This document shows positions 36,035 through 45,366 of a DNA stretch of 47,891 nucleotides, in pieces. Within the stretch, counting starts at the first letter, position 1, and every line of letters starts with the position of its first letter. A program made the position numbers and the translations under genes. Source of the stretch: Fibrobacteria bacterium (GTDB lineage: Bacteria; Fibrobacterota; Fibrobacteria; UBA11236; JADFYW01); the NCBI GenBank assembly GCA_015232855.1, contig JADFYW010000020.1, positions 1 through 47,891 of the forward strand, given 5' to 3'. A model generated the notes under the pieces. That model was not told the DNA's origin. It did no database searches and saw only the letters and a list, made by a program, of their open reading frames with translations.

Positions 36035-36840
36035 TATTTACCAAGTAAGTCCACACTATGATCTGCTACTAAAAGTTTCATTTGGTGAATGGCAACTCTA
36101 TTTAACTTCACCAGACGATTAGACTGGTCCATTCCCTCATTAATTAGAAGTGCGTTTATATTTTCCAGATTAGACAAACAAACCAGTTGAGATACATTGG
36201 CCTCATCACGAATATTTCCTTTTTTTCCTGGATTGTTATCCCGCCAATGTCTCGCAGTTTTTCCAAAAAGAGCCATGTTAAGAACATCTGCTTCTGAGGC
36301 ATAAATATGGGATGTTTGATTAGGATTTAATTCTTTAGGAATCAGGTTTTCCTTGATTGCATCGGTATGAATAGTATAATTTATTTTTGCTAATGTTCTT
36401 TTAACATCCCATTCTACATTTTCACTTTCTTTATCTTTTAACCGTTGGAACTCTTTTATCAAATAAACTTTAAATTCAGCACTTATCCACATACCAAATT
36501 CAAAGGCAATATCTTTATGGGCATAGGTCCCTCCATAACGCCCGGCTTTTGCCATTAAACCAATCGCTTGAGTTTTGGCCACCCATTCCTTTACACTTAT
36601 TTTATAGCTATTTAGCCCAGCCTGACTTTTAATTATGGCGAATTCGCCACAATTAAACTTCGGATTATGGACACACTCCCAAATCCCTAGATATTCGACA
36701 GTATTTCTGTTTCGTAACCAATCAGATATGAAAAAATCACCATCTTTTGCTTTTAACATATCAGTTAGAGAAATAAAATCATCCTTTGTAACAGTGATAC
36801 CTTTACCTAAAACTGTAATAGTATGGATATTTTTCTGCAT
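36034..36840 (-). CDS. KilA-N domain protein
   Basis: 268 residues. The KilA-N region covers the first 140 residues (TVTKDDFISLTDMLKA, DWLRNRNTVEYLGIWE, RYGGTYAHKDIAFEFGMWIS, FKVYLIKEFQRLK). This DNA-binding fold occurs in phage and chromosomal regulators. The C-terminal half (VSQLVCLSNLENINALLI, then a hydrophobic end) resembles the tail of long KilA-N proteins in accessory islands. Its gene ends on the start of the truncated RadC gene. A regulator or nuclease role is possible; no catalytic motif seen. Confidence 0.75.
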   Translation of the reverse strand: MQKNIHTITVLGKGITVTKDDFISLTDMLKAKDGDFFISDWLRNRNTVEYLGIWECVHNPKFNCGEFAIIKSQAGLNSYKISVKEWVAKTQAIGLMAKAGRYGGTYAHKDIAFEFGMWISAEFKVYLIKEFQRLKDKESENVEWDVKRTLAKINYTIHTDAIKENLIPKELNPNQTSHIYASEADVLNMALFGKTARHWRDNNPGKKGNIRDEANVSQLVCLSNLENINALLINEGMDQSNRLVKLNRVAIHQMKLLVADHSVDLLGK

Positions 36841-36941
36841 ATAATTGTTTCCTTAAAAAGGTAACTAAGATACTATTAATTATAACAAAATACTGCACAA
36901 ATGAGTAGTATTGTTTGCTACAATATCCGGTTTTTTTGCGG

Positions 36942-37170
36942 TTAACTCTGCGGGACTGCCCGCCCCGCACCCCGGCCAGTCTTTTGTCAACAGCTACAAA
37001 AGACTGGACAAAAAAGCCGCCCCGATTCAAATATCTTTGAACTAAGGGAAAAATCCCGAACGGCGTTAACTCGGTCTGAATCCTTCACCAGGTTCGGGAG
37101 CTGGACGGTATTTGCATACCGTCCGGACTAAGCCCTCAAACAGGAACGCCGTAATTTACGGGATTTTTCT
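36942..37170 (+). ncRNA. candidate structured RNA element, copy B
   Basis: Shorter relative of copy A. Main stem: CCAGTCTTTTGT (36976-36987) with ACAAAAGACTGG (36996-37007), 12 bp perfect, loop CAACAGCT. Compared with A, stem positions 4, 5, 6 and 12 changed on both sides. Shared blocks are TTCAAATATCTTTG (37026-37039) and CCGAACGGCGTTAACTCGG (37056-37074). The second stem GGACGGTAT/ATACCGTCC (37103-37124) is perfect here. The 3' end is CCGTA-ATT-TACGG plus T5 (37149-37168). It abuts the 3' end of the DUF5131 remnant. Confidence 0.65.
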
Positions 37171-37237
37171 TCACTGATATTTGAAAAGGGGGGGGGGATT
37201 ACGGGGTTGGGTAAATTTTCTGCATTTGCCGATAGAA

Positions 37238-37633
37238 TCAGGCAAGAACCATCTGCCGGGGCATTTCTTTATACACCACCCCATCCAACTGACATCCGCC
37301 TTTGGCGTGTTGAAGGCTTTTAGCATCAATGGTCGGGTCGTTTTTATTGATATTAAACTCTTTCTTTCCCCATTGTTTGAAGAAGAAAGGCGTTTTGGTT
37401 TGTTTGCAAATCTTTTGAATCTCAGCAACCCAGGAATATTCAATAGGCCTGGCCCCCGGCCCGGATTCACCGCCGGTAATAACCCAGTCAATGCCATGAG
37501 TATCCAAATTTGCAACTCTCCCAAGTAAAGGCTCCAGAGAAAGAAACTTAACATTGGCCTCAGATTTCTTTAAGGGTTTTATTCTTTTAAGGAAGGTGTT
37601 ATTCTCCACCGAAACCCCAAGCCATATATTATC
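37238..37633 (-). pseudogene. DUF5131 (phage Gp37/Gp68-type) gene fragment
   Basis: Only the C-terminal part remains: NIWLGVSVENNTFLKRI, then FLSLEPLLGRV, DWVITGGESGPGARP and PFFFKQWGKKEF, which match DUF5131. A TAA lies just upstream of NIW (37634-37636), so no start remains. The CxxxCxxC-like N-terminal part is lost. It is sandwiched between ncRNA copies B and C. Confidence 0.7.
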
Positions 37634-37698
37634 TTAAAGGAAATTCGAACCCGGGAAAATTGGCTATTTCAGGTATATTTACAAGAAGTCTCTGGTTC

Positions 37699-37750
37699 GA
37701 CTTGAGCTGTTACGCCGGGTCAAAACGCCGGAGCTTTACGGGATTTTTCT
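37699..37750 (+). ncRNA. 3' remnant of the structured RNA element, copy C
   Basis: Retains AAAACGCCGGAG-CTTTACGGGATTTTTCT, the same 3' hairpin plus T5 seen in copies A and B (T5 at 37744-37748), and TTCGACTTGAG-like sequence before it. The main stem is gone. It is probably a decayed end. Confidence 0.4.
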
Positions 37751-37827
37751 AATGGAAATGGGGGTTTATCCAGAATTACCAAATTACCAGGCCACGGAAT
37801 TTATGCAAGAACCCCTTGCACAAACGC

Positions 37828-38289
37828 TTACGCCGGATGGGATAGTGAAAAGACTCCGGTATCTTTGTTAAATCGCAGAAACACTCTCCTGTTCCTTCCA
37901 TGCTCTGATTTTGCCAGGCGAAGCTCTATTTTGCCCGCTAACGAGGGGTCCCCCTTGTCATAAACTTCTTTCCTATATACAAGCAAAATATTTTCAGCAT
38001 AGCGTTCAAATATCCCGGCAGGCCGTAAGTCCTGTAGAAGAGGTGCCGGGTCGTCTCGGTCTCTCAGCGAAGCATGCAGTCCGGAAAGTACGACAAGCGA
38101 AACTCCCAGCTGGACAGACAGGTTACGCAGAAGACTTAGTACTTGTTCAGGTTTCCATTTCCAATCTCCCAGTTATTCGATGCTGTCCACTATGACCAGA
38201 TCAAGACCTTCATTATCAAAGATTTCCTGGCATTGGGTACTCAACTGTACCGATGTTATCCCCGTGCTTTCACATAGGTGCAAACGCCT
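37828..38289 (-). pseudogene. replicative helicase (DnaB-like) C-terminal remnant
   Basis: In one frame: RRLHLCESTGITSV, EGLDLVIVDSIE, then a TAA (38173-38175), then LSLLRNLSVQLGVSLVVLSGLHASLR, LLQDLRPAG, ERYAENILLVYRKEVYD and a C-terminal FNKDTGVFSLSHPA. This follows DnaB from its Walker B region to the end, with an in-frame stop and loss of the N-terminal and Walker A parts. It is non-functional. The spacer 38290-38472 holds nothing else. Confidence 0.7.
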
Positions 38290-38472
38290 TGGGATGCCTA
38301 TTGGGGATAACCCGCCTTTTTGAGTTGTAGACAAATTCCTGAGTAAAATCCTCAAATTTATAAATTCTTAAAAACTCCCGACCTTGAGAATTATAGAAGA
38401 AGGTTGAATACAGACTCAAATACTGGTACAATTTTAAAGCATATTTAATTTCTCGCAATTTAGGAGGCCCAA

Positions 38473-39279
38473 ATGAGTTTTAAAGAAGCTCTTTTTAAGA
38501 ACAGAGATGAAAACAGTTTTACATCCCGGCTGTTCGAATATGTTTTATTTCCCAAATGGTATGCCGGTAAACATAAAAACCAAATCGTATTTCAGGAATT
38601 CATTAATCTAATGAAAAAAGCATCTAAAAAAAATTGCGAGCGGATAAAGGATAACACGCATATCAAAAAATGGACTCCGGACAGTACCCTGTTTTTTGAA
38701 GACGGAATGCTTTTTCTGGAGTCATTGGATATAGCCGCATATTATGAAGCTATTAATGAGGGCTTTAAAAATACATTAGAAAATCGACTGTTTGAATTCA
38801 AGAAAAAGAAAGATGAAAATATTAAAAAGACTCCCGAAACTCTTAGAGTTGATAAAACAGAATTTGACTGTGTTATCCTGTGCAAAAACCAACAGGGTGA
38901 GGAAGAGCTCCTTGTAATCGAAGTTAAATGTTATACAGATTTAGACGAAGAGGAAATTGAGCGACAGCAGGTCATTTTGAAAACATTAGTTGATGAAAAA
39001 TGTATTGCACAATACCATCATTTTACTCTTATATCATATTCAAATGTAATTAACCCCAAGTCTAACAGCATTTGGGCTAAAGAAAGATTCAAAGAATTAG
39101 ACAATGATCTACACATAGTCACTTGGGACGATTTCGCAGAATATTTATGCGATGACAGGATGCCGATCCAGTGTCTACATCTATCTAAACACATACATAT
39201 TAAAGATTTAAAACCCGGCACACACAGAGATCTTATTCGAGCAGAAAATGATACTAGCAAAGGAACAAAATGCCATTAA
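38473..39279 (+). CDS. PD-(D/E)XK nuclease-like protein, first gene of a defence-like unit
   Basis: 268 residues; TAGGAGG at 38462-38468 is a strong ribosome site for ATG 38473. A putative nuclease core reads EFDCVILCKNQQGEEELLVIEVKC, giving D132, E150 and K152. It begins with SFTSRLFEYVLFPKWY, a block seen at the start of some defence-associated nucleases. The C-terminal third is helical with DDFAEYL. It overlaps a small ORF by 10 bases and precedes the PLD gene by 285 bp. A host-protection role is inferred from the neighbourhood. Confidence 0.65.
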   Translation: MSFKEALFKNRDENSFTSRLFEYVLFPKWYAGKHKNQIVFQEFINLMKKASKKNCERIKDNTHIKKWTPDSTLFFEDGMLFLESLDIAAYYEAINEGFKNTLENRLFEFKKKKDENIKKTPETLRVDKTEFDCVILCKNQQGEEELLVIEVKCYTDLDEEEIERQQVILKTLVDEKCIAQYHHFTLISYSNVINPKSNSIWAKERFKELDNDLHIVTWDDFAEYLCDDRMPIQCLHLSKHIHIKDLKPGTHRDLIRAENDTSKGTKCH

Positions 39280-39449
39280 GCAAAAGGATCCTCAAAAAAT
39301 ACCAGATCAATGAATTCTTAAACAAGGAATGGGAGGCATTTGATTCTACTCTGCATGATAACAGCACACAGGACCTAGATTGGCTTTTGGATGCAAAATT
39401 CGAAGAGGATAGGCCAATTGAGACATGCGTTGAGGTGCGTGAATTTTAA
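39270..39449 (+). CDS. 59-aa small protein in the defence-like unit
   Basis: ATG 39270 overlaps the end of the previous gene by 10 bases, after AAAGGAAC. It encodes 59 residues: a basic N-terminus (MPLSKRILKKYQINE), then an acidic C-terminal part (LDWLLDAKFEEDRPIE). No domain known. Overlap and ribosome site suggest it is translated. The following 115 bp to the PLD start have no clear promoter. Confidence 0.5.
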   Translation: MPLSKRILKKYQINEFLNKEWEAFDSTLHDNSTQDLDWLLDAKFEEDRPIETCVEVREF

Positions 39450-39564
39450 GAAACTAACTGAGGGAAAATGTGCAGTACAACCTACAACAGCAGCTATAAA
39501 CAATGACAGTATATATTCACAAGCACATCACTGAGCATATGTCGCGAGCGTTATGATATATTAA

Positions 39565-42318
39565 ATGATTGAACAACCCTCAAATTCCATTGATCTTATT
39601 AAGGCCTATAGCGATTTAGAGCCTGAGTATCTTTTAATTTGCAGTTACACACTTAGTCTCGGCTATATTGAACAAAAGTTTTTAAACAACTTCAAGGAAA
39701 AATTTAATACCAAAATTCTTGTAATTTCTTCAACATCAAGCATCGCCCAAACATTTGATGAATCCTATTCTTTAAGAGGTGCTGGTACAAATTATATTGT
39801 GTCAAGTATTGAAGACCATCCTTACGCCTTCCACCCCAAAATATTCCTTTCAATTGATAAAAATGGGGGCATATCACTATTTGTTACAGGGTGCAATTTT
39901 ACGTATCCTGGTATATGCCTAAACTTAGATGCCGTTGACAGAGTAGATTTAAATGAGGTCGACAGCAGAACCACGGCAAACATTAAATCCTTTTTAAACG
40001 GATTAGAAAATCTGATGGTATTAAAAGAACAGAAAAAGATACTTCAGGCCATCCTTGCTAGACTCCCTGTTCCTCATTCCTCTCCAAGTCCTTTTACCTT
40101 TTTACACAATTTTGAAATACCAATAGGACAGCAATTAATTGAATATATCGGAGATAAAATAGAAGAAATTAAAGTAATATCCCCTTATTACGATGAAAGA
40201 ATGTTCGCTCTGGACACTCTTCTTAAATCTACTGGCCAACCAAAATGCTGCATAGTTTGCAACCTTAAAGATAAACATGTCAACCTTGATGCTTTACCAA
40301 AAGGTGTAAAGGTTTTTGTTCCAAACCAAGAAGACAAAAATCGGTTTTTGCATGCCAAAGCATATATCTTTAAAACCACATCAAAATATTTTATCGCTGT
40401 CGGCTCTGCAAACTGTACAACACCAGGTCTATGGAATATACCTGGATCAAAGGGTAATTGGGAAACTGTACTGGTCAGGGAAGTGAAACAGAGTGAGGCA
40501 GATGATTTTTTTCTTTCATTCTCACCGACTAAGGTACTAGACTATTCAGATTGGACATTTACACGCCCAGATAAGGACGATGTTTCTAAAAATATTTCTA
40601 TAAATTTTGACGCGAGTCTCCAATCGGGGAGTATAGAGATAAGTTTTAATCAAGAGTTTAAGTATACAAGCATTAGTGGCAAGCTGACGATTAATTATGC
40701 CAGTAGTGATGTTGATGAATTGTTATTCGAAAACCTTATCTGTAATATAGCACGGGTTTTCAGAGTTGAATTTGAAAACAAAAAGAAAATACAAGATCAA
40801 CCTTGTTGGGTAGACCTGAGTATAACATTTCCTGAAAAAATGAGTGGACGCTCTTGGGTAATCCAAAAACAAGTACTTTCAAGAACTATGGCTTCGCGGG
40901 GTATATTGAATAAAATTAGAAATTTTCAATCGGATAGTATTGAGGGATGGAGTAAGTTTGAAAATATTGTTCAGTTTATTGCAGATAACATTGGATATGT
41001 TTCAAGCAGATCTGAGAAGCACTCTCGTAAAAGCAGAAAAAAAAGATCACAAAGTAATATTCCGACGATAAATGGTATTGTCGAAGTTGATGAACTGTTA
41101 CCGATGTCAGGTTATGATGGATTGAGTATCTCAGACTGTTTTGATTTGCAAAGAAGCTTAGAGAATCTTTTCGAACGAGGATTCGCTATTGAAGAGGCAG
41201 AGGTCGATGAATCAGATGAACAAAGAGAAGAAAATAAACACTCAAGTTCAATTGTTTCATCAAAAAATCTTGAACAACCAGTTATGGCTGGGCAAGAGAT
41301 ATTAAAAAAACTTCCAGATTTTGGTGAAATTTTTAAGCATAATATTATTGAGAAATTCAACACTCAAATTTCAAAATGTAACGAAGATACATTAAGTGAA
41401 ATGTACCAAGTTATGATGAATACAGTTACATTCTGTTTTAAATTAACCCGGTTCCTTTATGTTGAATTGCCTCAAAAACTTACGAGTGAGGTTTGGAACT
41501 CAGGTCGTTTTTTTCTCGAAACAGCACCTTTGTTAATTGCATTAAAAAGATGGCTTCTAAGAGCTGAAACTGAATTCAAAATAGATGAGACTGAAATTAG
41601 TGAAATGCTTGAAGACTCTGGATTATTGCAGGAAACCGGCATTATACTTGTTGAAGCCTGGGCAAAGGATTTTGATACTATTATACCATTGAACGATAAA
41701 GTTGAGATGTTCAATTATTTACTGAAACATTCCGGAAAAATCAAAGTCAATGAATCTATAACATCTTTGGTAAGCAATTCAGGTAGATTTGATCCTGGTC
41801 GCCATACATTGTTAATAGGTCAAGATCTCATTGAAGACGCTTTTAACAGCATAAGTGAATATACTGATAACTTCAAAAAATATAGTAATATTTATCGTAA
41901 GTGTGCTAAAATAGGTTATTGGGACCAGGCCTACCAACATCATGAAAGGGCCTACAAGTATATGATTGATACAGGGTCCGGTGAACAATTATTAATTGAT
42001 TCACATAAAAAGAAAATAATGAAGGCAAGAACATTTATTGATACATTCGAAAAAAATATTGAATATAAGTTTGATAGAGCTTTAGTAAATAAATTAAAAA
42101 AACCTAAGAAACATTTTTGGGTAAATGAAATAAAAACAAAACCAACACCTACCTGTCCAAATTGTGGAAACAAGCTTTTAGCCAGGAACTACTTCACTCT
42201 CATGAGTTTTCATCACATTTTTTGTAAAAGTTGTGACTGCCTTTTACTACCTGTTGAGAAACATAAATCATATGAGTCAAGAGGTACATCACCATATGAG
42301 TGGAAAAACGGGTTATAA
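39565..42318 (+). CDS. phospholipase D-superfamily nuclease with C-terminal zinc ribbon
   Basis: 917 residues. Two PLD-type HxK motifs: HPKIFLSIDK with VTGCN (H90, K92, N111) and LHAKAYIFK with VGSAN (H263, K265, S281, N283). This pair forms one PLD active site. The middle (about 330-830) is an unassigned helical region with a Lys/Ser/Arg-rich stretch (RSEKHSRKSRKKRSQ) and acidic clusters. The end has CPNCGNK (C864, C867) and FCKSC (C887, C890), a zinc ribbon. The start ATG has a weak ribosome site. PLD nucleases are used in several defence systems, and the combination here with a long helical body is not one I recognise. Confidence 0.8.
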   Translation: MIEQPSNSIDLIKAYSDLEPEYLLICSYTLSLGYIEQKFLNNFKEKFNTKILVISSTSSIAQTFDESYSLRGAGTNYIVSSIEDHPYAFHPKIFLSIDKNGGISLFVTGCNFTYPGICLNLDAVDRVDLNEVDSRTTANIKSFLNGLENLMVLKEQKKILQAILARLPVPHSSPSPFTFLHNFEIPIGQQLIEYIGDKIEEIKVISPYYDERMFALDTLLKSTGQPKCCIVCNLKDKHVNLDALPKGVKVFVPNQEDKNRFLHAKAYIFKTTSKYFIAVGSANCTTPGLWNIPGSKGNWETVLVREVKQSEADDFFLSFSPTKVLDYSDWTFTRPDKDDVSKNISINFDASLQSGSIEISFNQEFKYTSISGKLTINYASSDVDELLFENLICNIARVFRVEFENKKKIQDQPCWVDLSITFPEKMSGRSWVIQKQVLSRTMASRGILNKIRNFQSDSIEGWSKFENIVQFIADNIGYVSSRSEKHSRKSRKKRSQSNIPTINGIVEVDELLPMSGYDGLSISDCFDLQRSLENLFERGFAIEEAEVDESDEQREENKHSSSIVSSKNLEQPVMAGQEILKKLPDFGEIFKHNIIEKFNTQISKCNEDTLSEMYQVMMNTVTFCFKLTRFLYVELPQKLTSEVWNSGRFFLETAPLLIALKRWLLRAETEFKIDETEISEMLEDSGLLQETGIILVEAWAKDFDTIIPLNDKVEMFNYLLKHSGKIKVNESITSLVSNSGRFDPGRHTLLIGQDLIEDAFNSISEYTDNFKKYSNIYRKCAKIGYWDQAYQHHERAYKYMIDTGSGEQLLIDSHKKKIMKARTFIDTFEKNIEYKFDRALVNKLKKPKKHFWVNEIKTKPTPTCPNCGNKLLARNYFTLMSFHHIFCKSCDCLLLPVEKHKSYESRGTSPYEWKNGL

Positions 42319-42325
42319 GGTGACT

Positions 42326-43930
42326 ATGAACTTTCCTGCCCCAAATAAATTTTCACCTGAAACCCAACAAGGTCGGGACTTTTTAGGGCAGCAGTCAATT
42401 ATTCAGTCCATGACATATGAGTGCCTACCTTCTTTCACAAATGCCACTATCAAATTGCGACACTATTCATTCTGGGCGTGGGCTTTTAAAATATTAAAGA
42501 AAAATTTCAAAAACATTAAACAAGAAGACCAATTACCCTATCTATGGAAACTTGAGACGGCTTTGATTATAGCAAATCGAATGCGAGATCCAGATTATAA
42601 GGGAATGCCTGGGGTACTGGGTGTAGATTTTCCTGATGTGGATAGCCCAGACACTTATGAAGTACCCATCTTCTTTGATAAAAAAAATAGAGCAAGTTCC
42701 TATGAGCCTGTACAATACAGCCCATCAATAGGTACGCTTAATATTGTAAAAAGAGACGGGCATGATTACCAAATATTGAAATATGGTATCAAATTGGGAG
42801 CCCTTTTTGATGAAACAATAAGTAAATGTGAAGGATACAAGGAATTAATTGATCCAAAACAAAAGACTCTTTCCGTAAAACATTTAAAGTGTCTTGGAGA
42901 AGCATTGTCTCTTGAAAACATTTCTAAAACGGAAGAGGACATCTTCCTAGAAATAATAGAGCAAGATGAGTTAAACAGAGGGCAAGAGAATGGCCTAACA
43001 AAAAGAATACAAACAACATGTATGCTGTTAGAAATTATTCAAAAGCATGATATAACAAATACTGAAAATATTTTAAGCCCCCTATGGAATGTTAATTATA
43101 AGTGTAACAAGAAACTGGTTTCAATTACATCAGCATGGCAAATTATTAGAGCCCGCCAATTTTTTCATCTCAGTGTAGAATCTTTCTTGAGTTCCTTTTG
43201 CTTATATCTTGAGATCCATGAATCTAGAACCGGAAATATTAAAGACTATTGTAAGCGGTTTATTGAAGATATACCGAGTAGAAGTATAGGAAAAATCCAT
43301 CTTAAAGAAATTCAGGACCTGATTGCCCGAAACGCAACTTTTAAAGAATTGACTGAATTTCTTTATGAGATATGTGTTGAAAATGAGATTAATGAAGAAA
43401 CAATAATGGGATTAATCGTTAAATTGAAATTAGTTGTTAGCAAAGCTTATGTTTTTAATAACACTTTTCAATTTGCATTATTGGGATTAACCCTTCAGAT
43501 TCTTCTTAATAAACGCTACCCTGAATTACAGAAATTATCTGGAAAAATGGCAGAGAAATTTTTTAAAGTGCCTCGTAACTATAGACTCTCATTTGTACGT
43601 ATACAAAATATTTTCGAAAAAGTAATGAATAAGAAAATTGATGCTGCACTAGAAATTCTTTTCATGGAATTCATGTTAAAACTTCATCTGGGTGTTTCTC
43701 AAGATAAATGGATCCAAACAGGAAATTTTACATTCCGTTTTGTTAGAGATGAAAATGGCGGATATAGAATGCAGCATAATGTTGGAATTAAAGCCCCGAA
43801 TACAACTGGAAATAAGCTTAGTGCATACCTTTCTCTTTTAAAATATGCTGGTTTTTGGGAACTTGACCCGAACAAGAAAATGGTATTGACCAGCTCAGGC
43901 TCGGCATACCTTAAAAGTCAATTTGAATAA
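42326..43930 (+). CDS. 565-aa-frame protein of unknown function (534 aa from ATG 42326)
   Basis: ATG 42326 is 7 bases after the PLD gene stop, with AAGGTG at 42317-42322; the longer open frame to 42233 lies inside the PLD gene. About 534 residues. N-terminal FSPETQQGRDFLGQQSIIQS, IKLRHYSFWAWAFKIL and later TSAWQIIRARQFFHLSVESFL look like a helical receptor-like fold. The end (NKLSAYLSLLKYAGFWELDP, MVLTSSGSAYL) is winged-helix-like. No catalytic motif. Position and coupling make it a partner of the PLD protein. I do not recognise the family. Confidence 0.75.
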   Translation: MNFPAPNKFSPETQQGRDFLGQQSIIQSMTYECLPSFTNATIKLRHYSFWAWAFKILKKNFKNIKQEDQLPYLWKLETALIIANRMRDPDYKGMPGVLGVDFPDVDSPDTYEVPIFFDKKNRASSYEPVQYSPSIGTLNIVKRDGHDYQILKYGIKLGALFDETISKCEGYKELIDPKQKTLSVKHLKCLGEALSLENISKTEEDIFLEIIEQDELNRGQENGLTKRIQTTCMLLEIIQKHDITNTENILSPLWNVNYKCNKKLVSITSAWQIIRARQFFHLSVESFLSSFCLYLEIHESRTGNIKDYCKRFIEDIPSRSIGKIHLKEIQDLIARNATFKELTEFLYEICVENEINEETIMGLIVKLKLVVSKAYVFNNTFQFALLGLTLQILLNKRYPELQKLSGKMAEKFFKVPRNYRLSFVRIQNIFEKVMNKKIDAALEILFMEFMLKLHLGVSQDKWIQTGNFTFRFVRDENGGYRMQHNVGIKAPNTTGNKLSAYLSLLKYAGFWELDPNKKMVLTSSGSAYLKSQFE

Positions 43931-43953
43931 ACAGTATTCTCATTTGGTTCTTC

Positions 43954-44232
43954 TCAGATTCCCCCCAAAAGCAACGTCACAATCCTCGACCACTCATTCT
44001 CCGCTTTTGGACCAAATTTTATCCATTCGCCTTTAAACCCCAAAAAACCATTGCTGTCTCTATCATCTATTAAAAAATCACCCAGGTTTAAATTTTTATG
44101 ATGGGAAAGAATGAGCCGTTTATAGGCCATTTTCCCCAGATATTCTTTTACCCAGGCTACCTTATCACTGGCACCGGTTATATTATCCCAGGGATGGGTA
44201 CTTAACAGGTAAGTATCAAATTTTTTATGCAA
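43954..44232 (-). pseudogene. C-terminal remnant of a 5'(3')-deoxyribonucleotidase (HAD, NT5C)
   Basis: 92 residues. DTYLLSTHPWDNITGASDKVAWV, LILSHHKNLNLGDFLIDDR and GFKGEWIKFG match the C-terminal half of NT5C-type HAD phosphatases. The N-terminal DxDGVL nucleophile part is absent, and no matching coding sequence is found in the 100 bases upstream. It keeps an ATG but cannot be catalytic; likely a remnant. Confidence 0.65.
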
Positions 44233-44336
44233 TATTTTAAAACGTCTAAAGCAAAAACATAGACAATTGTCGAAAGAAAATTATTGATTTCGTTTTTTTA
44301 TTGTTCTTTTCCACTGTAAATACATGATCCCAAATT

Positions 44337-45182
44337 CTAAAAAGCACCTTTTTCACGGTGGTCTTTTAAGTACTTTTTATTAGGTAAATACCTGTCCGGC
44401 AAAGATATAGCCATACCTTCTTTTGAAAGAAAATAATTCTTAACACTGTCCCTAGTATAATAATCCTTTATCTCCTTTGATAAAATAATCCGGTAATCAT
44501 CATCCAGGCTAAACAGGTTCCTATCAAAAGCAGCATCATACGTAGCAGATAAACATATTCCGTTTCTTGGATCCATCCTTTTATCCTTGTCTGCAGCCCA
44601 TGGGATAATGTGAGAGGCACGGTTAATAGCCGGGATATTCAACCCGGAAACACAACAAGATTGTTTATAAATTTGAAGAATAATTTTGCGAAAGACATTT
44701 TGATTGGCCCGTGTTTTTATTTGGCGTAATACATCTTTACCTTCGATCTTTAGTCTTTCGTCAAGTATAACCTTTGGTATATTAACTTCCCCGTTTAACT
44801 TTGAAGCAACTTCGGATTCTTTCCCTTTATGTTTTTTGAAAATTTCCAGCAAGTGCTTCTCATGACTGTATTCAAGAAGAAACGATTGTAAGCTTTTTAA
44901 GGCTGCGGAGCAATACCCGTTATGCAAGTAACTCTTTGGAATGTGGCCCAAGCACCATACACTGTCATCATCTTTTTTACTCTCGGCAATAACAAAAGTA
45001 TATAAATCTTGGAGCCTTTCTATTGAGTTTACAGACCAAATATCCTTACAATCAGCAAACCCACAAGGCTTTTCTTTTATCATTTCACATAGGTAATCAA
45101 GGGCCTTGATATATGAAGACGCCTTATTACTGCCTGGACGATTAAATGCGTTGATGTATTCTACAAAATAATCTCTATGCAT
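44337..45182 (-). CDS. HNH endonuclease
   Basis: 281 residues. The C-terminal half has the HNH_2-type pattern: CCVSGLNIPA, then ASHIIPWAADKDKRMDPRNGICLSATYDAAFDRNLFSL. The N-terminal 150 residues are helical and probably recognise the target. This domain organisation is common in putative restriction enzymes. No methylase of its own is adjacent, but a methyltransferase-HNH fusion lies upstream on the same strand. Confidence 0.85.
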   Translation of the reverse strand: MHRDYFVEYINAFNRPGSNKASSYIKALDYLCEMIKEKPCGFADCKDIWSVNSIERLQDLYTFVIAESKKDDDSVWCLGHIPKSYLHNGYCSAALKSLQSFLLEYSHEKHLLEIFKKHKGKESEVASKLNGEVNIPKVILDERLKIEGKDVLRQIKTRANQNVFRKIILQIYKQSCCVSGLNIPAINRASHIIPWAADKDKRMDPRNGICLSATYDAAFDRNLFSLDDDYRIILSKEIKDYYTRDSVKNYFLSKEGMAISLPDRYLPNKKYLKDHREKGAF

Positions 45183-45366
45183 ATTTTTACGCTTTAAATG
45201 TTAAAAAGAATATAGAAACTAATTGTTCTATCCCAACCTCTATTTGTTCTTAATATATTTACGGTAAGCATAATTTTTTTGGCCAAACCATAAACATCAA
45301 ATTCAACTTTACAAAATACCTTGACCTATTAACATTACCTTATTACACAAAATAATCAATCTACAA

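Noticed and set aside
36942..37100. Integron attC site
   Set aside because: GTTAACT does not match the GTTRRRY core well, no integrase or cassette array is present in this window, and the main hairpin is better explained as a structured RNA. Kept only as an alternative hypothesis.
37634..37665. GGGTTCGAATTT on the - strand like a tRNA T-arm
   Set aside because: No matching T-stem, anticodon arm or acceptor stem around it; it could also be chance in a decayed zone.
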